Source: a bacterium
GTDB taxonomy: Bacteria > Ratteibacteria > UBA8468 > B48-G9 > JAFGKM01
Assembly: GCA_021160565.1 (NCBI GenBank)
Contig: JAGHCG010000167.1
Location: 1-9,820 of the forward strand
Direction of reading: 5' to 3'
DNA length: 9,820 nucleotides
Made by a program: the position numbers and the translations under genes. The notes beneath the pieces are model-generated. The model had not been told where the DNA came from and searched no databases. It saw only the letters and a list, made by a program, of their open reading frames with translations. Positions within the stretch are counted from its first letter, which is position 1. The number at the start of each line of letters is the position of its first letter. This document shows, piece after piece, positions 1 to 6,181 of the stretch.

Positions 1-97
1 ACTCATCTGGATTTCCTATTATGAAAAAGACGAAGAAACAAAAAATTTCTGGAAAAAATTTATTCCTGAAGAAAAAATAATTCCACTTGGAGAAAAA
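1..97 (+). repeat. Direct repeat of internal alaS segment (copy 1, window edge)
   Basis: These bases are identical to 464-560 without a mismatch; the match breaks at 98 (t here, g at 561). It begins at the very first base, so the true left extent is unknown. Read in the alaS codon phase it encodes the fragment from LIWISYY to PLGEK, but in a different frame from the gene that follows, and it hits a stop near 117, so it is not a working coding region. It supplies the GGAG Shine-Dalgarno (89-92) of the alaS start at 99. Either an assembly artefact at a contig end or a 463-base partial tandem duplication with junction 560|98 would give this pattern. Confidence 0.95.
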
Positions 98-98
98 T

Positions 99-2708
99 AT
101 GGAAAGTGCCAGAATTAGGGAATTATATCTGAAATTTTTTGAAGGGAAAGGTCATAAAGTTGTGAAAAGTAGCAGTTTAATTCCTTTTGATGACCCAACT
201 TTACTTTTTACAAATGCTGGAATGGTTCAGTTTAAAAAATTCTGGGCAACAGAGGTTCCTTTACCATATAAAAGAGCAACATCCTGTCAGAAATGTGTAA
301 GGGCGGGTGGAAAGGATAGTGACCTTGAAAAAATCGGCTATAGTGGAAGGCATCATACATTTTTTGAAATGCTTGGAAACTTTTCTTTTGGTGATTACTT
401 TAAAAAGGAAGCAATTGAATGGGCATTTGAATTTGTTGTTGGTGTCTTAAAAATTCCGGAAGAACTCATCTGGATTTCCTATTATGAAAAAGACGAAGAA
501 ACAAAAAATTTCTGGAAAAAATTTATTCCTGAAGAAAAAATAATTCCACTTGGAGAAAAAGATAATTTCTGGGGACCTGCTGGTGATACTGGTCCATGTG
601 GACCATGTACAGAACTTTACATTGACCTTGGTCCTGAGAAATCATGCGGAAGGAAAGATTGTAAGCCCGGATGTGATTGTGAGAGATTTCTTGAATTCTG
701 GAACCTTGTTTTCCCTCAATTTGATAAACAGATAGATGGAAGTTTAAAACCACTTAAAAGGAGAGGTGTTGATACAGGAATGGGACTTGAAAGGATGGCA
801 AGAATTATGCAAAAAACACCCTCAAATTATGAGACTGACTTATTCCTTCCAATTATTAAAGAACTTGAAAAGATTTCTCATCTTTCTTATGAAGATAGAA
901 AATATAAACCATTTTTCAGAATAGTGAGTGACCATATAAGAGCGATTGTTTTCATAATTTCAGATAATGTAATTCCATCAAATGAAGGAAGGGGATATGT
1001 TTTAAGAAGAATTTTAAGAAGAGCATGTTTAAGTGGACTGAATCTGAATATAAGAGAACCTTTCCTTTATACTCTGAGCAGAGTTCCAGTTAAATTGATG
1101 AAAGATACTTATCCTTCTCTTGAAGAAAACCAGAAATTAATAGAAAAAGTAATTTTTGAGGAAGAAGAGAAATTCCACTTTATTATAAGTTCAGCAAGAA
1201 AAATATTTGATGAATTTGCAGAAGAAGTTAAAAATAATGTTCTGGATGGAAATACAGCATTTAAACTTTATGACACATATGGAATACCAAAAGATTTACT
1301 GGAAGAACTTGCTCTTCAAAGAAATATAAAAATTGACTGGAAGGGATTTGAAGAGAATCTTGAAAAACAGAAAAAACGTTCAAGATTTTCAACAGAAATA
1401 GGTATTTCAAAAAAGAAAATTTTTGAAAAGAAACCTCTTGTAGAAACAATTTTCACCGGGTATGAAAAATTAAGTGAAAAAGGTAAAGTTTTTGCTCTTT
1501 ATTCAGATGAGAAGAAAAAACTTTTTCATATAATTGTGGATAAAACCCCCTTTTATCCGGAAAAGGGAGGTCAGATTGGTGATAGAGGTATAATTGAAAA
1601 TGAAAATATAAAATTTGTTGTTGTGGATACTCAAATTGATGAAAAAGGATTGATTTACCATTCCGGGAAATTTGAAAAAGGTGGTCCTGAAAATATAGGA
1701 ATTGATACAGAGGTTTTTCTTAAAGTTAATCCTGAATTCAGAAAGAAAGTTTCAATAAATCATACTTCAACTCATCTTCTTCATTATGCTTTAAGAAAAA
1801 TAGTGGGAGAAGAAGTAAAACAGGCAGGTTCTTATGTTGGAGATGATAAATTGAGGTTTGATTTTGTATGCTTTTCTGAAATTGATGAGAAAATAGTTAA
1901 AAAAGTGGAGAATCTTGTTCAGGAGAAAATTTTTGAAAACTCTTCTGTTTCGGTTGAAGAAATGACACTTGAAGAAGAACTGGAAAAAGGAGCAGTTGCT
2001 TTATTCCTTGAAAAATATGGTGAGAAAGTTAGGGTTGTGAGTAATGGTGATTATCATTCAGAAGTTTGTGGAGGGACTCATCTTAAAAATACAGGAGATA
2101 TATACCTCTTTAAAATAATTGGATTTTCAAGTATTGGAAGAAATTTAAAAAGAATTGAAGCAATAACTTATAAAGAAGCACTTTCCTATCTTGAAAATGT
2201 TGAAAAAACTTTCCTTGAAATTGCTGAAAAACTTGAAACAGATACTCACAGGATAATTCAGAGGGTGGATAAATTGATTGCTGAGAATAAAGAGAAAGAT
2301 AAATTGATTGAAAAATATGAAAATTTAATTCTTGATAAACTTGTTGAAGAAATTATTAAAGATAGAAAAATCCTTAATTTTGATGGAAATGAGGTCTCCT
2401 TCATAGGAAAAAAAGTGAATGTGGAAAGAAAAGAAAATGTAAGTAAACTGGCGGATAAACTTATTGAAAAACTCGAAAATGGAGTTGTTTTCCTTGGTTG
2501 TGATACTGGTGAAAGGATATTTGTGGTGATAAAAGTTGGCGAAAGAGTGAAGGATAAAATTTCTGCTGTAAAACTTATAAAAGAAATCTCCCCATTGATT
2601 AAAGGTGGTGGTGGTGGAAGTGATGTATTTGCTCAGGGAAGCGGGAAGGCAAAAGAGAATTTCAATCACGCAGTTGAAAAAATTATAAATATAATACGGA
2701 GACACTGA
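99..2708 (+). CDS. alaS: Alanyl-tRNA synthetase
   Basis: Cytoplasmic class II synthetase that charges tRNA(Ala) with alanine and clears mischarged serine or glycine. At 869 aa it has the usual full length. It starts MESARIRELYLKFFEGKGH, the normal family N-terminus; the ATG at 99 is preceded by GGAG at 89-92. An upstream in-frame TTG at 87 would add four residues taken from the 97-base repeat and is not preferred. The catalytic domain carries NFWGPAGDTGPCGPC and RRGVDTGMGLERM (about 220-232), followed by GRGYVLRRILRRA. The editing site is complete: H555 and H559 (HTSTH), C657 and H661 (CGGTH), matching E. coli H564/H568/C666/H670. A coiled-coil segment precedes the C-Ala domain with GGGGGSDVFAQGSGK (about 836-850). 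A Cys-rich insertion (CGRKDCKPGCDC) sits before RFLEFWNLVF, as in some other bacterial AlaRS. The stop codon overlaps the next start by one base. Only the upstream context, replaced by the repeat, is odd. Confidence 0.97.
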   Translation: MESARIRELYLKFFEGKGHKVVKSSSLIPFDDPTLLFTNAGMVQFKKFWATEVPLPYKRATSCQKCVRAGGKDSDLEKIGYSGRHHTFFEMLGNFSFGDYFKKEAIEWAFEFVVGVLKIPEELIWISYYEKDEETKNFWKKFIPEEKIIPLGEKDNFWGPAGDTGPCGPCTELYIDLGPEKSCGRKDCKPGCDCERFLEFWNLVFPQFDKQIDGSLKPLKRRGVDTGMGLERMARIMQKTPSNYETDLFLPIIKELEKISHLSYEDRKYKPFFRIVSDHIRAIVFIISDNVIPSNEGRGYVLRRILRRACLSGLNLNIREPFLYTLSRVPVKLMKDTYPSLEENQKLIEKVIFEEEEKFHFIISSARKIFDEFAEEVKNNVLDGNTAFKLYDTYGIPKDLLEELALQRNIKIDWKGFEENLEKQKKRSRFSTEIGISKKKIFEKKPLVETIFTGYEKLSEKGKVFALYSDEKKKLFHIIVDKTPFYPEKGGQIGDRGIIENENIKFVVVDTQIDEKGLIYHSGKFEKGGPENIGIDTEVFLKVNPEFRKKVSINHTSTHLLHYALRKIVGEEVKQAGSYVGDDKLRFDFVCFSEIDEKIVKKVENLVQEKIFENSSVSVEEMTLEEELEKGAVALFLEKYGEKVRVVSNGDYHSEVCGGTHLKNTGDIYLFKIIGFSSIGRNLKRIEAITYKEALSYLENVEKTFLEIAEKLETDTHRIIQRVDKLIAENKEKDKLIEKYENLILDKLVEEIIKDRKILNFDGNEVSFIGKKVNVERKENVSKLADKLIEKLENGVVFLGCDTGERIFVVIKVGERVKDKISAVKLIKEISPLIKGGGGGSDVFAQGSGKAKENFNHAVEKIINIIRRH
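464..560 (+). repeat. Direct repeat of internal alaS segment (copy 2, native position)
   Basis: This is the native copy of the 97-base repeat, inside the catalytic domain of alaS. It reads in frame with the gene and continues into the conserved NFWGPAGDTGPCGPC region, so this is the original and 1-97 is the displaced copy. Confidence 0.95.
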
Positions 2709-3535
2709 TGGGGAAAAAAGTAAAAGAAATGAGTGAAAAGGAAATAATTACAAGAATAAGAAAGGGGGATGAAAAATTAAAGGAGGAATTTATAAAGAAG
2801 AATCAGGGGCTTGTTATTCATATTGCAAAAAAATATGCATATTCTCCCGATATTCTTCCAGATTTAATTGCTGAAGGGAATATGGGATTACTCAAAGCAC
2901 TTGAAAAATTTGATTTTAAAAAGAAAGTGAAGTTTGGCACATATGCTTATTTCTGGATTAAAAGATTTATCTTAAGAGCAGTGATGAAAGAATTTGAAGT
3001 TCTCAAAATACCAGAAAGATTTCAGGAGTTTAAAGAAAAAATGGAAGAGGTTAAAAGAGATTACATGTTGAAATATGGAAGGGAACCAACAGATGCTGAA
3101 CTTTCAAGAGAATTGAAAATTCCACCAGAAGTTGTAAAAAAGTTGAAAAGATATTCAGAGCAGGTGAGGGTTATTTCTTCGGATTTCTATAATGGTGAGA
3201 AGGATGTTGACCTTTTTGAAATAATTGATTTTAAAAAAAGAGGAGAACCGGGACTGTGGGAAATTTTACGAAATAAAGATATACTCAATAGAATTTTTGA
3301 AAGATTGAAGAATAAAGAAAAAAGAGCCAATATTGAAAACTGGATTGAAGTGCTCAAACTTCATTATGGACTTAAAGATGGAATCCAGCACAGTTATAAA
3401 GAAATTGCTGAAAAACTTGGTGTGAGTCGTCAGAGAGTTCATCAGATAATAAAAGTATGTGTAAAAAAATTGAAGAAAGAATGGGAGGAGATAAAAAATG
3501 AAAGATTTGATGAATTTGATCCGGACGATACCTGA
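2708..3535 (+). CDS. RNA polymerase sigma factor, sigma-70 family, short (no region 1.1)
   Basis: Directs RNA polymerase to promoters. The protein is 275 aa. Region 2 spans about 25-92 (PDLIAEGNMGLLKALEKFDF and FGTYAYFWIKRFILRAV, core-binding and -10 recognition). Region 3 spans about 105-150 (GREPTDAELSRELKIP). Region 4 spans about 190-257 with the helix-turn-helix KEIAEKLGVSRQRVHQI. The tail is acidic (FDEFDPDDT). Region 1.1 is absent and the length is well below a primary RpoD/SigA, so it is more likely an alternative (group 2/3-like) sigma. Against E. coli RpoD, the -35 recognition helix differs at positions aligned with E585 (Q here) and R588 (H here). The ATG shares a base with the alaS stop and has GGAG at 2698-2701, so translation is probably coupled. 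A second ATG at 2729 is possible but less well placed. Its regulon is not visible here; no anti-sigma gene is adjacent. Confidence 0.9.
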   Translation: MGKKVKEMSEKEIITRIRKGDEKLKEEFIKKNQGLVIHIAKKYAYSPDILPDLIAEGNMGLLKALEKFDFKKKVKFGTYAYFWIKRFILRAVMKEFEVLKIPERFQEFKEKMEEVKRDYMLKYGREPTDAELSRELKIPPEVVKKLKRYSEQVRVISSDFYNGEKDVDLFEIIDFKKRGEPGLWEILRNKDILNRIFERLKNKEKRANIENWIEVLKLHYGLKDGIQHSYKEIAEKLGVSRQRVHQIIKVCVKKLKKEWEEIKNERFDEFDPDDT

Positions 3536-4016
3536 TTTTCCCAAAAAGGGAATTCTTTTCAGAGATATAACCACATTACTTAAGAATTCCGAGGGTTTTA
3601 AAGAAGCAATTGAAATTTTAAAAAAAGAAATTCCACCTGATGTAAAAAAAATAGTGGCAGTAGAATCCAGAGGTTTTATTTTTGGTGGAGCACTTGCTTA
3701 TGCCTGTGGAATTGGATTTGTGCCTGTGAGGAAACCCGGAAAATTACCTTACAGAACAATAAAATTTGAATATGAACTTGAATATGGAAAAGATGCTGTT
3801 GAAATTCACATTGATGGTATTGAAGAAAATGAAGAAGTTGTGATTGTAGATGATTTACTTGCAACGGGTGGAACTGCTCTTGCTACTGCGAAACTTGTGG
3901 AAAAATGTGGTGGAAAAGTGAAGAAAATACTCTTTTTAATAGAACTTGAAGGACTTGGTGGGAGAGAAAAACTATCTGATTATGAAGTTTTCTCAATTCT
4001 TAAAATGCCAGGATAA
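3498..4016 (+). CDS. apt: Adenine phosphoribosyltransferase
   Basis: Purine salvage enzyme: adenine plus PRPP gives AMP and pyrophosphate, in the cytoplasm. At 172 aa it has normal Apt length. The N-terminus has the family signature IRTIPDFPKKGILFRDIT (8-25), then VAVESRGFIFGGALA (53-66), the KPGKLPYRT flexible loop (79-87) and the PRPP-binding motif VVIVDDLLATGGTA (114-127). The start at 3498 is supported by GGGAGGAG at 3483-3490, seven bases upstream; a second ATG at 3510 is too far from it. The first 38 bases overlap the end of the sigma gene in another frame, so the two are very likely co-translated in the alaS operon. The gene ends six bases from the stop of the convergent methyltransferase gene, and I see no convincing hairpin terminator between them. 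Confidence 0.96.
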   Translation: MKDLMNLIRTIPDFPKKGILFRDITTLLKNSEGFKEAIEILKKEIPPDVKKIVAVESRGFIFGGALAYACGIGFVPVRKPGKLPYRTIKFEYELEYGKDAVEIHIDGIEENEEVVIVDDLLATGGTALATAKLVEKCGGKVKKILFLIELEGLGGREKLSDYEVFSILKMPG

Positions 4017-4022
4017 AATTTT

Positions 4023-4742
4023 TCATCTCTCTTTTACTCCTTTTCCAAGCATAGGCACAAATCTTACTGGAGCAACTTTTCTCTTTTTAATTTTTCCCTT
4101 TATTTTTTCTATCACAAGTAAATCCTGCCACCTCCATTCAGGACCTACAGGAATAACCATTCTTCCTCCTTCTGCCAGTTGTTCAATCAGTGGTTTTGGA
4201 ATATAGGGAGGAGCACAGGTAACAATAATGGCATCAAAAGGAGCATGTTCTTTCCATCCAAAAAATCCATCTCCATGTTTGACAAATACATTTTTATATC
4301 CCAGTTTTTTCAGAAGTTTTTTTGCTCTCTCAGCAAGTGGTTTCAGTATTTCAACAGTATAAACTTCTTTACACAATTCAGCCAGGATTGCTGCCTGATA
4401 TCCAGAACCAGTTCCAACTTCTAAAACTTTCTCATCTCCTTTCAATTTCAATAATTCAGTCATTAAAGCAACAATATATGGCTGGGAAATTGTTTGACCT
4501 TCGCCAATAGGTAAAGGCTGGTCAGTATATGCCAGATGTTGAATTTCAGGTGGGACAAATTTATGTCTTTCAACTTTAAGCATTGCTGCAAGAACTCGTT
4601 TATCTGTAATACCCCTTGCTTTTATCTGTGTTTCAACCATCTCTTTTCTTGCACGAGAAAAATTAATTTCCTCTTCCAGATTTTCCCTCATCTTACAACT
4701 ACTAAGGATAAAAATTAACACAACCAAACCAATTCTATACAT
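4023..4742 (-). CDS. pcm: Protein-L-isoaspartate O-methyltransferase with lipoprotein signal
   Basis: Uses S-adenosylmethionine to methylate isoaspartyl residues in aged proteins, the first step of their repair. The mature domain is typical: VETQIKARGITDKRVLAAM, HKFVPPEIQHLAYTDQPLPI (60-79), GEGQTISQPYIVALM (80-94), SAM motif I VLEVGTGSGYQAAIL (106-120), then FDAIIVTCAPPYIP (169-182). Unlike cytosolic Pcm, this 239-aa protein starts with a signal peptide, MYRIGLVVLIFILSSC, ending in the lipobox LSSC (Cys16), so export and lipid anchoring are predicted; Lys at +2 does not suggest inner-membrane retention. The ATG at 4742 was chosen over a GTG at 4769 because the longer form would run through a TATAAT box and the Shine-Dalgarno GGGAGG (4754-4749), and would hide the signal peptide. 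The enzyme family call is firm; the lipoprotein call is good but predicted. SAM supply outside the cytoplasm is unexplained. Confidence 0.93.
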   Translation of the reverse strand: MYRIGLVVLIFILSSCKMRENLEEEINFSRARKEMVETQIKARGITDKRVLAAMLKVERHKFVPPEIQHLAYTDQPLPIGEGQTISQPYIVALMTELLKLKGDEKVLEVGTGSGYQAAILAELCKEVYTVEILKPLAERAKKLLKKLGYKNVFVKHGDGFFGWKEHAPFDAIIVTCAPPYIPKPLIEQLAEGGRMVIPVGPEWRWQDLLVIEKIKGKIKKRKVAPVRFVPMLGKGVKER

Positions 4743-4745
4743 TTT

Positions 4746-4766
4746 CTCCCTCCCTCTTATATTATA
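4746..4766 (-). promoter_or_regulatory. -10 box and Shine-Dalgarno of the pcm-like gene
   Basis: On the minus strand a perfect TATAAT lies at 4766-4761, followed by GAGGGAGGGAG (4756-4746) and the ATG at 4742. The expected transcription start (about 4754) falls at the Shine-Dalgarno itself, giving a leader of only about 12 bases. The -35 is weak (TTTCAG with a 16-base spacer is the best candidate). The arrangement settles the start codon of the gene. Confidence 0.6.
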
Positions 4767-4769
4767 CAC

Positions 4770-5007
4770 ACTTTATTTATTGCTGAAATTCGTCAGACAT
4801 AAGGATCGATTTTCTGTATCTTTATTTTAAAATTTGATGGGTCTTTCAAATCCCCCAATCCTTTATCTAATGAGAGTTTTCAACCTATTTTGACAAATCC
4901 TTAGAGGGATTGTGGTTGTGTGATAAAAATGAAAAACTTGAAAATAGAAAAGTAAAATAAATTTTGAAAAATTTCTTATGTCGGAATTTTAGCTCAGAAC
5001 ATACCAC
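4770..5007. other. Divergent intergenic region, mostly without recognisable content
   Basis: AT-rich stretch between the divergent pcm-like and lacI-family genes. I see no coding sequence, tRNA or array. It holds a small inverted repeat, AATCC (4896-4900) with GGATT (4907-4911), loop TTAGAG, and a second imperfect partner CCCCAATCC near 4852-4860 for the same right arm. No U-run follows, so it is not an intrinsic terminator. An isolated TTGACA (4890-4895) has no -10 at a workable distance. Regulatory sites for either gene could lie here, but none is clear. Confidence 0.5.
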
Positions 5008-5036
5008 GTGACATAAAGTAAAAAAAGTTTTATAAT
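5008..5036 (+). promoter_or_regulatory. Sigma-70-type promoter of the LacI-led operon
   Basis: The -35 box is GTGACA (5008-5013, 5 of 6 to consensus), the spacer is exactly 17 bases, and the -10 box is a perfect TATAAT (5031-5036). The predicted transcription start is near 5043, about 26 bases before the ATG of the regulator. It is the best promoter in the window and probably drives the whole downstream operon, as the gaps between its genes are short. Confidence 0.75.
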
Positions 5037-5038
5037 AT

Positions 5039-5052
5039 TGTGAACGTTAACA
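5039..5052. promoter_or_regulatory. Putative LacI-family operator over the transcription start
   Basis: TGTGAACGTTAACA is a 14-base palindrome with central CG in which six of seven half-site pairs match (TGTGAAC against GTTAACA). This AACGTT core with a central CpG is the common form of LacI-family operators. It covers about -4 to +10 of the predicted transcript, a position where a bound repressor blocks initiation. Autoregulation by the adjacent regulator is the simple inference. No second copy was found in the window. Confidence 0.65.
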
Positions 5053-5068
5053 GAGAATTCACAGAAAG

Positions 5069-6103
5069 ATGAAAAGAGTAACTTTAAAAGATGTAGCAGA
5101 AAGGTCAGGAGTCAGTATACAAACTGTCTCCAGAGTTATTAATAATCTACCTTATGTAAGTGAGGAGACAAAGAAGAAAGTTTTTCAAGCCATTGAAGAA
5201 CTCAATTATAGACCTTCAGTAGAAGGAAAGAGGTTAGCTTCTCTTAAGAATTCCCCCAAAGCTCGCACAAATAATATTGGATGTGTTCTTTTCCCGACTT
5301 ATAACAAATATTCAGAGCCTTTCTTCTCGGAGATTTTAGAGAAGATTGATTATTGTTTAAGGAAATTTAATCTTCATCACTATTTTACTTATACATTAGA
5401 TGACCTTCAGGATCAATCTCTTTATTATAGAATAATCAATCCAGAAATGGTTGACGGAATTGTGCTCATTGGAATTGGAGACAAATACTATCAGGAAGTC
5501 AAAAAAATTAGAAAAAATATAGATAATCTGGTAATCCTTGCTGATTATATGTCAGACGGGAGTATATCCTCGGTCTATCCTGATGGATTAGATGCTGGCT
5601 ATCAAGCAACTAAATATTTACTCGATTGCGGGCATAAGAGGATTGCTTGTATCACAGGGTATTTGGAATGGCCTGGTTATGCTCAATTAAGATTCATGGG
5701 GTATCTCAAAGCCTTAAAAGAATTCGGAGTAGAATTTGATGAGAATCTTGTAGTTGAAGGGAAATATTCTATTGAAGAAGCAGAGAAGGCTACTGAATTG
5801 ATTCTTAAAGAGAAACCAACTGCAATTTTTGTCGTATCTGACCCGATGGCAATTGGAGTATATAAGGCTATTCAAAAAAATGGATTAAAAATTCCTGATG
5901 ATATTTCAGTAATAGGGTGTGATGGGATAAGATTTGGAGAGCATCTTTGGCCTCCATTAACTACTATTGGGATAAATAAAAAAGAAATGGTAAAGGAAGC
6001 CATTAAAGTTTTAATAGAGGAGATAGAAGGTAAAAGGGAAACTCCGATAAGGGTTGTTTTTCCTGTATATCTTATTGAGAGAAAATCGTGCAGGAAGATT
6101 TAA
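5069..6103 (+). CDS. LacI-family transcriptional regulator
   Basis: DNA-binding, ligand-responsive regulator of 344 aa, the usual family length. The N-terminal helix-turn-helix is classic (MKRVTLKDVAERSGVSIQTV, recognition helix SIQTVSRVIN), followed by VSEETKKKVFQAIEELNYRP and a hinge helix around 50-60 that includes Leu56, the residue that inserts into the operator centre in LacI and PurR. From about 68 comes the periplasmic-binding-protein-like sugar sensor: NNIGCVLFPTYN, MVDGIVLIG, DAGYQATKYLLDCGHKRIA (175-193), a FVVSDPMAIGVYKAI segment (254-268) and DDISVIGCDG (277-286). The ligand cannot be read from the sequence; the neighbours suggest a glycan breakdown product. It has a good promoter with an overlapping operator but only a weak Shine-Dalgarno (AGAAAG directly before ATG), so expression may be low. 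The gene ends 21 bases before the first pilin-gene start, so it is probably first in that operon. Confidence 0.95.
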   Translation: MKRVTLKDVAERSGVSIQTVSRVINNLPYVSEETKKKVFQAIEELNYRPSVEGKRLASLKNSPKARTNNIGCVLFPTYNKYSEPFFSEILEKIDYCLRKFNLHHYFTYTLDDLQDQSLYYRIINPEMVDGIVLIGIGDKYYQEVKKIRKNIDNLVILADYMSDGSISSVYPDGLDAGYQATKYLLDCGHKRIACITGYLEWPGYAQLRFMGYLKALKEFGVEFDENLVVEGKYSIEEAEKATELILKEKPTAIFVVSDPMAIGVYKAIQKNGLKIPDDISVIGCDGIRFGEHLWPPLTTIGINKKEMVKEAIKVLIEEIEGKRETPIRVVFPVYLIERKSCRKI

Positions 6104-6108
6104 ATAGG

Positions 6109-6181
6109 AAGGAGGTGATAAAAGATGAGAGAATTAAAAATGAAAAGAAAAAATTATGAAGGAAAGGGGGTGATAAAAATG
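6109..6181 (+). promoter_or_regulatory. Tandem Shine-Dalgarno/ATG units before the pseudopilin gene
   Basis: Two near-identical initiation units occur 54 bases apart and in the same frame: AAGGAGGTGATAAAAGATG (6109-6127, ATG 6125) and AAAGGGGGTGATAAAAATG (6163-6181, ATG 6179). The first is a perfect anti-16S match; the second differs at one core base. Starting at 6125 adds the basic stretch [18 protein letters not shown] before the prepilin leader. A third in-frame ATG at 6140 has no Shine-Dalgarno. Either both starts are used or the upstream unit is a remnant of duplication. Confidence 0.7.

Noticed and set aside
2268..2310. Repeated 13-mer gataaattgattg, 30 bases apart
   Set aside because: It falls in the coiled-coil part of AlaRS with repeated DKLI residues; a by-product of heptad-like coding.
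2603..2617. GGT run in alaS as a slippage repeat
   Set aside because: It encodes the conserved glycine stretch of the C-Ala domain and is expected in this family.
2325..2705. Long open frame on the minus strand opposite the alaS 3' end (126 codons)
   Set aside because: It is antisense to the well-conserved C-terminal part of alaS, has no Shine-Dalgarno and its Phe/Asn/Ile-rich translation is what A-rich coding DNA gives in reverse.
3266..3574. Minus-strand frame across the sigma-apt overlap
   Set aside because: Low-complexity Phe/Ile/Tyr product opposite two recognised genes; a reverse shadow.
4014..4040. Bidirectional terminator between apt and the methyltransferase gene
   Set aside because: Only an AAAATTTT run is present; there is no GC-rich stem.
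3946..4206. Plus-strand frame from the apt 3' end into the methyltransferase gene
   Set aside because: It overlaps apt out of frame and runs antisense to pcm, with no independent coding signal.
4890..4895. TTGACA as a -35 box
   Set aside because: The nearest -10-like hexamer (TGATAA) is 24 bases away, too far for a normal promoter; the pair at 5008/5031 is far better.
4896..4911. Small hairpin AATCC/GGATT as a terminator
   Set aside because: Only five pairs with no U-run on either strand, and it is not placed after a gene end.
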